DNA of 64,000 nucleotides, taken from NCBI RefSeq assembly GCF_000935045.1, contig NZ_JYKS01000031.1, positions 97,522 through 161,521 on the forward strand, in the 5' to 3' direction. Below the pieces are notes generated by a model. It was not told the origin of the DNA. It saw only the letters and a program-made list of their open reading frames with translations, and did no database searches. The translations under genes and the position numbers were made by a program. Below, piece after piece: positions 16,842-25,845 of the stretch (the first letter of the stretch is position 1; the number at the start of each line of letters is the position of its first letter). Origin of the DNA: Pseudomonas sp. 10-1B (GTDB lineage Bacteria; Pseudomonadota; Gammaproteobacteria; Pseudomonadales; Pseudomonadaceae).

Positions 16842-16936
16842 GGCCTTTCGCGGGCACGCCCGCTCCCACAGGTACCCCACAGTTCCAGATACTTGTGCAA
16901 TACCTGTGGGAGCGGGCGTGCCCGCGAAGAGGCCAG
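16842..16936. repeat. REPIN, TTCGCGGG-type
   Basis: Arms TTTCGCGGGCACGCCCGCTC and GAGCGGGCGTGCCCGCGAAG lie between the DUF748 gene and the MoxR gene; the second arm ends about 28 bp before the MoxR start. Confidence 0.9.
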
Positions 16937-16964
16937 TACAGGCTTACAACAGAGGACAGCCCCC

Positions 16965-17810
16965 ATGAAGTTCGAAGGCACCCGCGACTACGTCGCCACA
17001 GACGACCTGAAACTGGCGGTAAACGCGGCCATCACCCTCGAACGCCCGCTGCTGGTCAAGGGCGAGCCCGGCACCGGCAAGACCATGCTCGCCGAACAGT
17101 TGGCGGCCTCGCTCGGTGCGCGCCTGATCACCTGGCACATCAAGTCCACCACCAAGGCCCACCAGGGCCTGTACGAGTACGACGCAGTCAGCCGCCTGCG
17201 TGACTCGCAGCTGGGCGTGGACAAAGTCCACGATGTGCGCAACTACCTGAAAAAGGGCAAGCTCTGGGAGGCCTTCGAGGCCGAAGAGCGGGTCATCCTG
17301 CTGATCGACGAAATCGACAAGGCCGACATCGAGTTCCCCAACGACCTGCTGCAAGAGCTCGACAAGATGGAGTTCTACGTCTACGAAATCGACGAGACCA
17401 TCAAGGCCAGGCAGCGCCCGATCATCATCATCACCTCCAACAACGAAAAGGAGCTGCCGGACGCCTTCCTGCGCCGCTGCTTCTTCCACTACATCGCCTT
17501 CCCCGACCGCGGGACCCTGCAGCGCATCGTCGATGTGCACTACCCCAACATCAGCCAGTCGCTGGTCAGCGAGGCGCTGGATGTGTTCTTCGACGTGCGC
17601 AAGGTACCGGGCCTGAAGAAAAAGCCGTCCACCTCCGAGCTGGTCGACTGGCTCAAGTTGCTGATGGCCGACAACATCGGCGAAGCCGTGCTGCGTGAAC
17701 GCGACCCGACCAAGGCCATTCCGCCGCTGGCCGGTGCGCTGGTGAAGAACGAGCAGGACGTACAGTTGCTCGAGCGCCTGGCCTTCATGAGCCGGCGCGG
17801 CAACCGCTGA
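16965..17810 (+). CDS. MoxR-family AAA+ ATPase
   Basis: 281 residues from the ATG at 16965, preceded by GAGGAC. An open frame extends upstream into the REPIN but is not used. Walker A is GEPGTGKT (residues 38-45), Walker B is VILLIDEIDKAD, and sensor I is IITSNNEKELPDAFLRRC. MoxR ATPases act as chaperones that mature metal-containing or multi-subunit complexes together with a VWA-domain protein, which is encoded 13 bp downstream. The target complex is not encoded nearby. Confidence 0.9.
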   Translation: MKFEGTRDYVATDDLKLAVNAAITLERPLLVKGEPGTGKTMLAEQLAASLGARLITWHIKSTTKAHQGLYEYDAVSRLRDSQLGVDKVHDVRNYLKKGKLWEAFEAEERVILLIDEIDKADIEFPNDLLQELDKMEFYVYEIDETIKARQRPIIIITSNNEKELPDAFLRRCFFHYIAFPDRGTLQRIVDVHYPNISQSLVSEALDVFFDVRKVPGLKKKPSTSELVDWLKLLMADNIGEAVLRERDPTKAIPPLAGALVKNEQDVQLLERLAFMSRRGNR

Positions 17811-17823
17811 CAGGAGCCGGGCC

Positions 17824-19002
17824 ATGCTGCTCAACCTGTTCAATGAAATGCGCGCGGCCAAGGTGCCGGTGTCGGTACGCGAACTGCTCGACCTGCACCA
17901 GGCCCTGCAAAAGCACGTGGTGTTCGCCGACATGGACGAGTTCTACTACCTCGCCCGCGCCATCCTGGTGAAGGACGAACGCCACTTCGACAAGTTCGAC
18001 CGGGCCTTCGCCGCCTACTTCAAGGGCCTGGAAAACCTCGACCGGCACATCGAGGCGCTGATCCCCGAAGACTGGCTGCGCAAGGAGTTCGAGCGTTCGC
18101 TGAGCGATGAAGAACGTGCGCAGATCCAGTCCCTGGGTGGCCTGGACAAGCTGATCGAGGAATTCAAGAAACGCCTCGAAGAACAGAAGGAACGCCACGC
18201 CGGCGGCAACAAGTGGATCGGCACCGGCGGTACCAGCCCGTTCGGCTCGGGCGGTTTCAACCCCGAAGGCATCCGCGTGGGCGAGGCCGGCAAGCGCCAG
18301 GGCAAGGCGGTGAAGGTGTGGGACCAGCGCGAGTACAAGAACCTCGACGACCAGGTGGAGCTGGGCACGCGCAACATCAAGCTGGCCCTGCGCCGGCTGC
18401 GCAAGTTCGCCCGCGAAGGCGCCGCCGAAGAGCTGGACATCGACGGCACCATCGACCATACGGCGCGTGACGCCGGGCTGTTGAACATCCAGATGCGCCC
18501 CGAGCGGCGCAACACGGTGAAACTGCTGTTGCTGTTCGACATCGGCGGCTCGATGGATGCCCACGTCAAGGTCTGCGAAGAGCTGTTCTCGGCGTGCAAG
18601 ACCGAGTTCAAGCACCTGGAGTACTACTACTTCCACAACTTCGTGTACGAGTCGGTGTGGAAGAACAACCTGCGCCGTACCTCGGAGCGGTATTCCACCT
18701 TCGACCTGCTGCACAAGTACGGCGATGACTACAAGGTGGTGTTCGTCGGCGACGCGGCCATGGCGCCCTACGAGATCACCCAGCCGGGTGGCAGTGTGGA
18801 GCACTGGAACGAAGAAGCCGGGTACGTGTGGATGCAGCGCTTCATGGAGAAGTTCAGGAAGATCATCTGGATCAACCCGTATCCGAAGCAGGCCTGGGAC
18901 TACACCGCCTCGACCCATCTGGTGCGGGATTTGATCGAAGACAAGATGTACCCGCTGACCTTGCAGGGGTTGGAGGAAGGCATGCGCTACCTGTCCAAGT
19001 GA
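17824..19002 (+). CDS. VWA-domain protein, CoxE/YehP-like partner of MoxR
   Basis: 392 residues. The N-terminal two-thirds is helical and charged (SDEERAQIQSLGGLDKLIEEFKKRLEEQKE, probable coiled coil about 94-125) with a Gly-rich linker (GTGGTSPFGSGGF). The VWA domain starts near 230. Its metal-ion site reads D239-I-G-G-S243 rather than the usual DxSxS, so one hydroxyl ligand is a glycine. In CoxE/CoxD-type pairs this protein recruits the MoxR ATPase to a client. The gene follows the MoxR gene by 13 bp. Confidence 0.85.
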   Translation: MLLNLFNEMRAAKVPVSVRELLDLHQALQKHVVFADMDEFYYLARAILVKDERHFDKFDRAFAAYFKGLENLDRHIEALIPEDWLRKEFERSLSDEERAQIQSLGGLDKLIEEFKKRLEEQKERHAGGNKWIGTGGTSPFGSGGFNPEGIRVGEAGKRQGKAVKVWDQREYKNLDDQVELGTRNIKLALRRLRKFAREGAAEELDIDGTIDHTARDAGLLNIQMRPERRNTVKLLLLFDIGGSMDAHVKVCEELFSACKTEFKHLEYYYFHNFVYESVWKNNLRRTSERYSTFDLLHKYGDDYKVVFVGDAAMAPYEITQPGGSVEHWNEEAGYVWMQRFMEKFRKIIWINPYPKQAWDYTASTHLVRDLIEDKMYPLTLQGLEEGMRYLSK

Positions 19003-19013
19003 GGTTGCCTGTA

Positions 19014-19111
19014 CCGGCCCATTCGCGGGTAAACCCGCTCCTACAAGGGATTGCACAGGCCAGAGACCAGCATCGTCCTGTGTAGGAGCGGGTTCACCCG
19101 CGAAGAGGCCA
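19014..19111. repeat. REPIN, TTCGCGGG-type
   Basis: Arms ATTCGCGGGTAAACCCGCTC and GAGCGGGTTCACCCGCGAAG lie between the convergent VWA and pxpC genes. Confidence 0.9.
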
Positions 19112-19117
19112 GAGGCC

Positions 19118-20035
19118 TTACAACCAACGGTCCAGGTAAAGCTTATGGTGCCGCCAGGCCTCGTCCTGCACCACCGCCCGGAACCGCACCACCGCCCCCG
19201 GCATGCACTGCGCCAGTTGCGCCAGCGCCAGCGGCGTCAATGCCCCCAGCCGCGGGTACCCACCAATGGTCTGGCGGTCATTGAGCAGCACAATCGGCTG
19301 CCCATCCGGCGGCACCTGCACCGCCCCCAGCGGAATCCCTTCGGAAATCATCGGTGCGCCCTGGTAGACCAGCTGCGGCCCCAGCAAACGGATGCCCATG
19401 CGGTCGGCCCGGCTGTCCAGGGTCCACTCGCGGTTGAACGCTTCGAACAGGCTGGTACCGCTGAAATCGCCGATCTGCGCGCCCATCACCAAGTCCAGCA
19501 CAGGCTTTGGTTCATAGCGCGGGCGTAGCGCTTCTGGCACCTCGCGCAGGGTCGCTGTAGTGCCAAAAAATGCCAGCGCCTGGCCTTTGCCAAGCGCACG
19601 ACCCTGGCCATCGATACCGCCCAGCTCCTCCCGCACGACGGTGGCACAACTGCCCAGCACATTCTCGCCGTGAAAGCCGCCAGGTGACGCCAGGTAAGCC
19701 CGCACGCCCTGCTTCGGCTGCTTCAAGGTCAAGCGCTGCCCCTTGGCCAAGGCAAAGCTGCGCCAGGGCGCCAATGGCTGATCATCGACCCGCGCATCCA
19801 GGTCGGCACCGGCAAGGGCCAACACACAATCCTGTTCGGCCACCACACAGAAACCACCCAGCGCCACCTCGACCACCGGCGCACCCAGCGGGTTGCCCAG
19901 CAGCCAGTTGGCCCAGTGCATCGCCACCCAATCCAGCGCCCCGCCCTGGGTCACGCCCAGGTGGCGCACGCCGAAGCGCCCGGCGTCCTGCAACTGGCAC
20001 AGCGGCGTACTGGCCTCGATTTTCAGCTGTTTCAT
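19118..20035 (-). CDS. pxpC: 5-oxoprolinase subunit PxpC (biotin-dependent carboxyltransferase family)
   Basis: 305 residues of the KipA/PxpC family: LCQLQDAGRFGVRHLGVTQGGALD at the start, later GIPLGAVQVPPDGQPIVLLNDRQTIGGYPRLG. With PxpA and PxpB it forms the ATP-dependent 5-oxoprolinase that opens pyroglutamate to glutamate. The start overlaps the end of pxpB by 4 bp, so the subunits are translationally coupled. Confidence 0.9.
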   Translation of the reverse strand: MKQLKIEASTPLCQLQDAGRFGVRHLGVTQGGALDWVAMHWANWLLGNPLGAPVVEVALGGFCVVAEQDCVLALAGADLDARVDDQPLAPWRSFALAKGQRLTLKQPKQGVRAYLASPGGFHGENVLGSCATVVREELGGIDGQGRALGKGQALAFFGTTATLREVPEALRPRYEPKPVLDLVMGAQIGDFSGTSLFEAFNREWTLDSRADRMGIRLLGPQLVYQGAPMISEGIPLGAVQVPPDGQPIVLLNDRQTIGGYPRLGALTPLALAQLAQCMPGAVVRFRAVVQDEAWRHHKLYLDRWL

Positions 20036-20718
20036 CCTTGCGCCTCCACATCACCGCCCAAGGCCAGGAATTCGCTGCGCGAAACCGCCACGAAGCGCAC
20101 CCGGTCGCCGGGTTGCAACAGGCTGTAGCCTTCACGCGCCCGATCGAACAACCGCACCGGGGTACGGCCGATCAGGTTCCAGCCGCCCGGCGATACCGCC
20201 GGATACGCCGCCGTCTGGCGCTCGGCAATGCCGACACTGCCAGCCGCCACACGCTTGCGCGGCGTGCTCAGGCGCGGGCTGGCCAGGCGCTCATCCACGA
20301 GGCCCATGAAGCCGAAACCGGGGGCAAAGCCCAGGGCAAACACCGGGTATTCGCGTTCACTGTGCAAGCGAATCACCTCGGCTTCGCTCAATCCGCTGCG
20401 GGCAGCCAGCAAAGGCAGCTCAGGGCCGACGCTGGCGTCGTACCACACCGGGATCTCATGGCGACGGCCGCCGCTGCCGGTATCCGGCCGTAGCCCTTCC
20501 AGCGCCTGGGTGATCAGCGCCCTCGCCTCGCCCGGCGGCAGGTCGAACTGCAGCATCAGCGTGGTATAGGACGGCACCAGGTCCAGCAGGTGCTCGCCGA
20601 ACGCCGTGCTCAAGCGCTGGCTGGCGGCGAGCATCCACGGCATGTTGGCCTCGTCGATACGGTCGAACAGGCGCACCATCAGGCTGTCGATGGCCACGAC
20701 TTCGATGCGCGGTTTCAT
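20032..20718 (-). CDS. pxpB: 5-oxoprolinase subunit PxpB
   Basis: 228 residues of the KipI/PxpB family, with the characteristic middle segment FALGFAPGFGFMGLVDERLASPRLSTPRKRVAAGSVGIAERQTAAYP. It overlaps pxpC by 4 bp and pxpA by 4 bp. The N-terminal part (MKPRIEVVAIDSLMVRLFD) is the allophanate-hydrolase subunit 1 type. Works as a complex with PxpA and PxpC in the cytoplasm. Confidence 0.9.
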   Translation of the reverse strand: MKPRIEVVAIDSLMVRLFDRIDEANMPWMLAASQRLSTAFGEHLLDLVPSYTTLMLQFDLPPGEARALITQALEGLRPDTGSGGRRHEIPVWYDASVGPELPLLAARSGLSEAEVIRLHSEREYPVFALGFAPGFGFMGLVDERLASPRLSTPRKRVAAGSVGIAERQTAAYPAVSPGGWNLIGRTPVRLFDRAREGYSLLQPGDRVRFVAVSRSEFLALGGDVEAQG

Positions 20719-21467
20719 CGCGACTCCAGGGCATCGAGGGCCTGGCGAATCTGCCGCACCGCTGCCACCGAACTGTCGTTGTCGCCGTGCACGCAGAGGG
20801 TGCTGGCCTCGAGCTTCAACGCACTGCCATCGTCAGCCACCAAGTTGTCGCCACGGGCCAGGCGCACCGCCTGCTCCACCACCAGCACCGGGTCGTGGTG
20901 CACCGCACCCGGCAGGCGCCGCGATACCAAGTGGCCACTGGCGGTGTAGGCGCGGTCAGCGAACGCCTCGAACCACAGCGGCACGCCGACTTCATCGCCC
21001 AAGGCCTGGGCGGCGCGGTTGTCGGCAGTGGCCATGAGCATCAGTGGCAGGTTGCTGTCGTAAGCTGCGACGGCTTCCAGCACGGTACGCAGCTTGAGCG
21101 GGTCGGCCATCATGTCGTTGTACAGCGCACCATGGGGCTTCACGTAGGCCACGCGGCCACCCAGCACCTTGCAGATGCCATCCAGCGCACCGATCTGGTA
21201 GTGCAGCAGGTCGCGGATTTCCTCCGGGCTGCAGGCCATGGAGCGGCGGCCGAAGCCGACCAGGTCCGGGTAGGCCGGATGCGCGCCGATGTTCACCCCA
21301 TGCTCCAATGCCAGGGCCACTGTACGGCGCATGATGCCAGGGTCGCCGGCGTGATAGCCGCAGGCGATGTTGGCGCAATCGATATAGGGCATGACCTCGG
21401 CATCCAGGCCCATGCGCCAGCTGCCGAAACTCTCGCCCATGTCGCAATTGAGTAGCAGGCGCTCCAC
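20715..21467 (-). CDS. pxpA: 5-oxoprolinase subunit PxpA (LamB/YcsF family)
   Basis: 250 residues if the GTG at 21467 is used. I prefer it because AAGGGAGG lies 7 bp upstream and because family members begin a few residues before LLLNCDMGESFGSW; an ATG at 21494 would add nine residues. Family motifs: CDMGESFG, NIACGYHAGDP, NIGAHPAYPDLVGFGRRSM, VKPHGALYNDM. PxpA is the catalytic cyclase-like part of 5-oxoprolinase. The gene lies between the MFS gene (36 bp away) and pxpB. Confidence 0.9.
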   Translation of the reverse strand: MERLLLNCDMGESFGSWRMGLDAEVMPYIDCANIACGYHAGDPGIMRRTVALALEHGVNIGAHPAYPDLVGFGRRSMACSPEEIRDLLHYQIGALDGICKVLGGRVAYVKPHGALYNDMMADPLKLRTVLEAVAAYDSNLPLMLMATADNRAAQALGDEVGVPLWFEAFADRAYTASGHLVSRRLPGAVHHDPVLVVEQAVRLARGDNLVADDGSALKLEASTLCVHGDNDSSVAAVRQIRQALDALESR

Positions 21468-21503
21468 CACTCGGCCTCCCTTATCGTTGTTCATATGCCT
21501 ACC

Positions 21504-22787
21504 TTACCGCGCCTGCAGCTGTTTGCCGCGAGTTTCCGGCAGGCTCAGGGCCGCCAGGATCACCACGCCATAGGAGACTGCGGAGAACACACCGATACCC
21601 AGGCCCAGCGGCACGCTCTGGCCAAGCATGCCGATCAGCAACGGGAACAATGCCGCGATGACCTTGCCGATGTTGTAGCAGAAGCCCTGCCCCGAACCAC
21701 GAATGCGCGTAGGGAACAGTTCGGTCAGGAATGCGCCCATGCCACTGAAGATGCCCGAAGCGAAGAAGCCCAGCGGGAAGCCCAGCCATAGCATCACACC
21801 GTCGCTGACCGGCATCTGCGTGTACAGCAGCACGATGACGAACGAGCCCACGGCGAACAGGATGAAGTTCTTCTTGCGCCCCAGCAGGTCGGACAGGTAC
21901 GCACTGATCACATAGCCGACATAGGAGCCGACGATCACCATGGCCAGGTAGCCGCCAGTGCCCAGCACGCTCAGCCCGCGCTCGTTCTTGAGGAAGGTCG
22001 GCAACCAAGAAGTGATGGCGTAGTAGCCGCCCAGCGCGCCGGTGGTCAACAAGGACGCACGTACGGTGGTCCAGAGCATGCCCGGGGCGAAAATTTCGTA
22101 GAATTGCGACGGTGCCTCGGCGTTTTCCACCGCCTTGGCTTGGCGATACACCTCGGGGTCCTTGACCAGACGGCGCACGAAAATCACGAACACCGCCGGC
22201 ACCAGCCCCAGCAGGAACAGCGCACGCCAGGCCTGCTCTGCCGGCAGCCAGGAGAACAGCAGCGCGTAGAGGATCGCCGTGAGGCCCCAACCGATGGCCC
22301 AGCCGGATTGCACCATGCCCACCGCCTTGCCACGGTCCTGGGCGCGGATCACTTCGCCGATCAGTACTGCCCCGGCAGTCCACTCACCGCCGAAGCCAAA
22401 GCCCATCAGGGTGCGGGCGATCAGCAACTGCTCGTAGTTCTGGGCGAAGCCGCAGAGGAAGGTGAAGAAGGCGAACCACAGCACCGTCAGTTGCAGGGTA
22501 CGCACCCGGCCGATACGGTCGGAGAGGATACCGGCCACCCAGCCACCCACGGCCGAGGCGATCAGCGTGCTGGTGTGGATCAATCCGGCTTCGGTGGTGG
22601 TGATGCCCCACAGCATGATCAGCGTAGGGATGACGAAGCTGAGCATCTGCGTGTCCATGCCGTCCAGGCCATAGCCGATCTTGCAGCTCCAGAAGGTGCG
22701 CCGTTGCTGTGAGTCGATGTCGCGGTACCAGGCGAAGGGCCCGGACGAAGAGGGGGAACTGACCTGCTGCACGCCGGTGGGGTTCAT
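21504..22787 (-). CDS. MFS transporter of the 5-oxoproline operon
   Basis: 427 residues from the ATG at 22787, with GAGGC upstream. Longer starts at 22826 and 22850 are rejected because they would overlap the operator-like dyad at 22813-22829. Twelve membrane segments, and family motif A between TM2 and TM3 (GILSDRIGRVRTLQL). It belongs to the sialate/aromatic acid type of MFS (GFGFGGEWTAGAVLIGEVI). As the first gene before pxpA, it may import pyroglutamate or a related compound. Substrate inferred from context only. Confidence 0.85.
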   Translation of the reverse strand: MNPTGVQQVSSPSSSGPFAWYRDIDSQQRRTFWSCKIGYGLDGMDTQMLSFVIPTLIMLWGITTTEAGLIHTSTLIASAVGGWVAGILSDRIGRVRTLQLTVLWFAFFTFLCGFAQNYEQLLIARTLMGFGFGGEWTAGAVLIGEVIRAQDRGKAVGMVQSGWAIGWGLTAILYALLFSWLPAEQAWRALFLLGLVPAVFVIFVRRLVKDPEVYRQAKAVENAEAPSQFYEIFAPGMLWTTVRASLLTTGALGGYYAITSWLPTFLKNERGLSVLGTGGYLAMVIVGSYVGYVISAYLSDLLGRKKNFILFAVGSFVIVLLYTQMPVSDGVMLWLGFPLGFFASGIFSGMGAFLTELFPTRIRGSGQGFCYNIGKVIAALFPLLIGMLGQSVPLGLGIGVFSAVSYGVVILAALSLPETRGKQLQAR

Positions 22788-22812
22788 GCTTGCCTCGGCT
22801 TGTTGGTATTGT

Positions 22813-22829
22813 TTTATGGGCGACATAAA
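22813..22829. promoter_or_regulatory. LysR-type operator between the MFS and LysR genes
   Basis: A perfect 17-bp dyad TTTATG-GGCGA-CATAAA includes the T-N11-A core expected for LysR regulators (TAT-N7-ATA). It is 26 bp upstream of the MFS start and about 89 bp upstream of the divergent LysR start, the classic position. Confidence 0.65.
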
Positions 22830-22917
22830 GGGTCGCGGCCTGGGCGCCATTGTTCAGAGGCCGCGCCACCTGCGTCCAACGAGAAAAACCGCCGGTCTGG
22901 AACAAGAAAAACTGATC

Positions 22918-23829
22918 ATGAACCTTCGCTTCCTCGAAACCTTCGTCTGGGTCGCCCGGCTCAAGAGCTTCCGCCTGACCGCGGAAAAGCTGTTCACCAC
23001 CCAGGCCTCGGTATCCAGCCGCATCGCCGCGCTGGAGGCAGACCTGGGCGTGAAGCTGCTGCTGCGCGATTCACGCGGCGTCAGCCTGACCCCTGAGGGC
23101 GGCAAGGTGCTGGAATATGCCGAGCGCATGCTGGAAACCGCCAAGGCCATGAAACAGTCGCTGGACAGCGACCGGGCCAAGGTCGGGCGCATTCGCATCG
23201 GGGTGATGGATACGGTGATCCATACCTGGATGAGCGCACTGGTGGCGGAGCTGACCGAACGCTACCCGCAGGTGGAAATCGAGCTGGTGGCCGACACCGC
23301 GCTGAACCTGCGCGAGCAGCTGCAGAAGGGCTTTCTGGACGTGATCCTGCAGACCGACCTGCTGCGCGAGCAATCGATCCGCAGCCTGGACCTGGCGCGC
23401 TACCCGATGGGCTGGGTGGTGGCCGCTGGCTCCCACCTGCAGCGTGGCTACGCTTCGCTCGCCGAGCTGGGGCGTGAGCGCATCATCACCTTCTCCAAGA
23501 ACTCGCGGCCGCACCAGGAGGTACTGAGCCTGCTGCAGGGCGCGGGGGCCGAGACGCCACGGTTGAACTGCGTGAACTCGGTGGCAGCGATCACCCGCTT
23601 GTTGCGCGACGGGTTCGGCATTGGTGCGCTGCCACCAGCGCTGGTGGACGCGGAGTTGAGCCGGGGCGAGCTGGTGTTGCTGCAAGGGTTGCAACCGCCG
23701 CCGAGCCTGGAGCTGGTGGTGGCCTGGCAGACCGGGGTGGCGCTGGTGGATGAAGTGGTCGGGGTTTGCCGGCAGGTGCTGGAAAGGTATGCGCGGGATG
23801 TGGGGGGGCAGCGGATTGTGCTGGTCTGA
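22918..23829 (+). CDS. LysR-family transcriptional regulator of the 5-oxoproline operon
   Basis: 303 residues from the ATG at 22918 (MNLRFLETFVWVARLKSFRLTAE). The N-terminal winged HTH covers about 1-60 (LFTTQASVSSRIAALEADLGVKLL) and is followed by a substrate-binding-protein-like effector domain (RIRIGVMDTVIHTWMSALV onward). Divergent from the MFS-pxpABC operon, with a T-N11-A dyad in between, so it most likely regulates that operon and itself. Confidence 0.88.
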   Translation: MNLRFLETFVWVARLKSFRLTAEKLFTTQASVSSRIAALEADLGVKLLLRDSRGVSLTPEGGKVLEYAERMLETAKAMKQSLDSDRAKVGRIRIGVMDTVIHTWMSALVAELTERYPQVEIELVADTALNLREQLQKGFLDVILQTDLLREQSIRSLDLARYPMGWVVAAGSHLQRGYASLAELGRERIITFSKNSRPHQEVLSLLQGAGAETPRLNCVNSVAAITRLLRDGFGIGALPPALVDAELSRGELVLLQGLQPPPSLELVVAWQTGVALVDEVVGVCRQVLERYARDVGGQRIVLV

Positions 23830-23846
23830 CCGATTTGGGGTGCTTG

Positions 23847-23950
23847 TGCCGGCCCTTTCGCGGGCTTGCCCGCTCCCACAGGATGCTCATAGGCCTTGAG
23901 AGCTGTGCAATACCTGTGGGAGCGGGCAAGCCCGCGAAGAGGCCGGTACA
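23847..23950. repeat. REPIN, TTCGCGGG-type
   Basis: Arms GGCCCTTTCGCGGGCTTGCC and GGCAAGCCCGCGAAGAGGCC lie between convergent genes (LysR and DUF2937). Confidence 0.9.
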
Positions 23951-23963
23951 GGCGCTGCGATAA

Positions 23964-24485
23964 TCAGCGCCAGCTCTCTTTCACCGCCCTGCGCCGCCCG
24001 CCAAGGATCACCCAGCCAATCCCCAGCAACAGGCTTTCGACCACGAAGGCCAGCACGAACCCGGCCCCAAGCCCCCAGCCAATCGCCTCGGGCACCAGCA
24101 AGATCTGGTAGCTGTAGCCATTGAGGGTTTCTTCCCGCAACCGCGGGTCGGCCTGCACCAGCACATGCCAGGTACGCTGCATCCATGAACCTTGCAACGC
24201 CTGCCATTCGTTCTCCAGCAGTTCATTGCGGATCATCAGGCTTTCGATGCTGTTGGCATCACTGTTGAACACCGGGTCGTCACTGCTGCGGTAATGCCGC
24301 AGCAGTGCCTGCAGATCGCCGTTGAAGAAGCGCTCGGCGGTTTGCCGAAAGCCGTCGAGCGCCTCGCGTGATTCGAACAGGTGCGCCTCGACCCGCAGGC
24401 CGTAGTCCTTGACCAGCCCCGGGACCTGGATGCCGGCCAGCAGGCCGACGGTGAACAACAGCAACCGCAGGTAACTTCTGAACAT
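23964..24485 (-). CDS. DUF2937 family membrane protein
   Basis: 173 residues with an N-terminal membrane helix (LRLLLFTVGLLAGIQVPGLV), a soluble helical middle (about 25-125) and a second long C-terminal membrane segment (AIGWGLGAGFVLAFVVESLLLGIGWVI). This layout and the VPGLVKDY stretch are those of DUF2937. Function unknown. It follows the amidotransferase gene by 9 bp and is probably in the same transcript. Confidence 0.75.
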   Translation of the reverse strand: MFRSYLRLLLFTVGLLAGIQVPGLVKDYGLRVEAHLFESREALDGFRQTAERFFNGDLQALLRHYRSSDDPVFNSDANSIESLMIRNELLENEWQALQGSWMQRTWHVLVQADPRLREETLNGYSYQILLVPEAIGWGLGAGFVLAFVVESLLLGIGWVILGGRRRAVKESWR

Positions 24486-24494
24486 GCAGCGTCC

Positions 24495-25268
24495 TTAGCT
24501 CTGGCCGTGCGCTGTGCACTCTCCGTGCCGCCACAAGGCCCATTGACCCGGCTCGTAGCGGTGCCAGGTCTCGTTCTCGGTCAGGGCCTCGGTGGCGATC
24601 ACCGTGACCACGTCATTGGGGGTGGTTTCGGTATGAAAATCGACGATCAGGTCGACATCCTTCAAGCGTGCCGCGCCAAACGGCGCACGCCGGGTAATGT
24701 GCACCAGCTTGGTCGAGCAGAAGCAGAACAGCCAGTCGCCGTCGCTGAGCATGCAGTTGAACACGCCCTGCCCACGGTAGCCAGCGCAGGCTTCGACCAG
24801 CACCGGCAGCAATTGCTCCACCGGCACCGGCTCGGGGAAGGCGCTGCGGATGCGGTTGAGCAAGTCGCAGAAGGCCGCTTCGCTGTCAGTGTCGCCCACC
24901 GGCCGGTAGAAACTGGCCTGGCCCTTGAAGTCGCCCAGCTGGCCGTTGTGCGCGAAGCACCAGTTACGGCCCCACATTTCCCGCACGAACGGGTGGGTGT
25001 TGGACAGGCACACCTTGCCGACGTTGGCCTGGCGGATATGGCCGATGACCACTTCGCTCTTGATCGGGTAGCGCTGCACCAGGTTGGCCACTTCCGACTC
25101 GCTGCTGGCGGCAGGGTCCTGGAACAGGCGCAGGCCACGGCCTTCGTAGAAGCCGATGCCCCAGCCGTCGCGGTGCGGGCCGGTACGGCCACCGCGTTGC
25201 ATCAGGCCGGTGAAGCTGAAGACGATATCGGTGGGGACGTTGGCACTCATGCCCAGCAGTTCGCACAT
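24495..25268 (-). CDS. Class II glutamine amidotransferase (YafJ type)
   Basis: 257 residues. Cys2 after the initiator Met is the N-terminal nucleophile of the class II (Ntn) amidotransferases, followed by family motifs GRTGPHRDGWGIGFYEG, HIRQANVGKVCLSNTHPF and CFAHNGQLGDF. There is no synthase domain, so it is a stand-alone glutaminase domain of the YafJ/DUF3412-like group. Its acceptor reaction is not known. It lies between two small membrane-protein genes on the same strand. Confidence 0.88.
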   Translation of the reverse strand: MCELLGMSANVPTDIVFSFTGLMQRGGRTGPHRDGWGIGFYEGRGLRLFQDPAASSESEVANLVQRYPIKSEVVIGHIRQANVGKVCLSNTHPFVREMWGRNWCFAHNGQLGDFKGQASFYRPVGDTDSEAAFCDLLNRIRSAFPEPVPVEQLLPVLVEACAGYRGQGVFNCMLSDGDWLFCFCSTKLVHITRRAPFGAARLKDVDLIVDFHTETTPNDVVTVIATEALTENETWHRYEPGQWALWRHGECTAHGQS

Positions 25269-25282
25269 AGGCGTGTCTCCAC

Positions 25283-25780
25283 TTACAGACGGGGCTCGAC
25301 CCGGCCATTGCCAGGAGGGGCAACCGGGGGCGGGTCGTCACGGTAACGGTCGCGGCGCTCGGCGGCCAGCGGGGCCTGCGCGGCAAGCTCATCATCTTCG
25401 CTCGCCTGGCGCCTGGCGGCGGCCTCGGCCTGCGCACGGCGCTCGCGGGCGCGTTTTTCCAGCGGCCAGCGCACCAGCACGAAGAGCAAATACAGGCCGA
25501 AGGCGATCATGCCGTACATGGCGAAGTCGGACACCGCGCGCCAGGCGTTGTTGCCGACCTTGAAGGCCACATCCAGGGCGGTGATGGCGATGGCCGGGGC
25601 GAAGCTTTCCTTGACCGGGTCGACGATGGTCGGGGTCAGCAGCAGCACGGCCAGCAGCACCCGCAGCGGTTCGCGCAGCCAGCGCCACATCCAGCCGGTG
25701 AGCTTGAAGCCCACCAGCAGGCAGCCCAGGGCGGCAACAGCGTAGAGGCCCCAGGCGAGGGTGTAGTCGTTCTCGGTCAT
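25283..25780 (-). CDS. Small integral membrane protein of unknown function
   Basis: 165 residues with three or four membrane segments in the first 110 (LAWGLYAVAALGCLLVGFKL, LRVLLAVLLLTPTIV, YGMIAFGLYLLFVLV) and a cytoplasmic, highly charged tail (RRAQAEAAARRQASEDDE, Pro-rich end). I do not recognise a characterised family; relatives are sometimes mislabelled as MFS transporters, for which it is far too short. First gene of a probable three-gene unit with the amidotransferase and DUF2937 genes. Confidence 0.75.
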   Translation of the reverse strand: MTENDYTLAWGLYAVAALGCLLVGFKLTGWMWRWLREPLRVLLAVLLLTPTIVDPVKESFAPAIAITALDVAFKVGNNAWRAVSDFAMYGMIAFGLYLLFVLVRWPLEKRARERRAQAEAAARRQASEDDELAAQAPLAAERRDRYRDDPPPVAPPGNGRVEPRL

Positions 25781-25845
25781 GGTGTTCGTGCAAGCCAGGC
25801 AAAGAGATGCCTATGATAAACACTTTTCCGGGCGCAGACAGCGTT

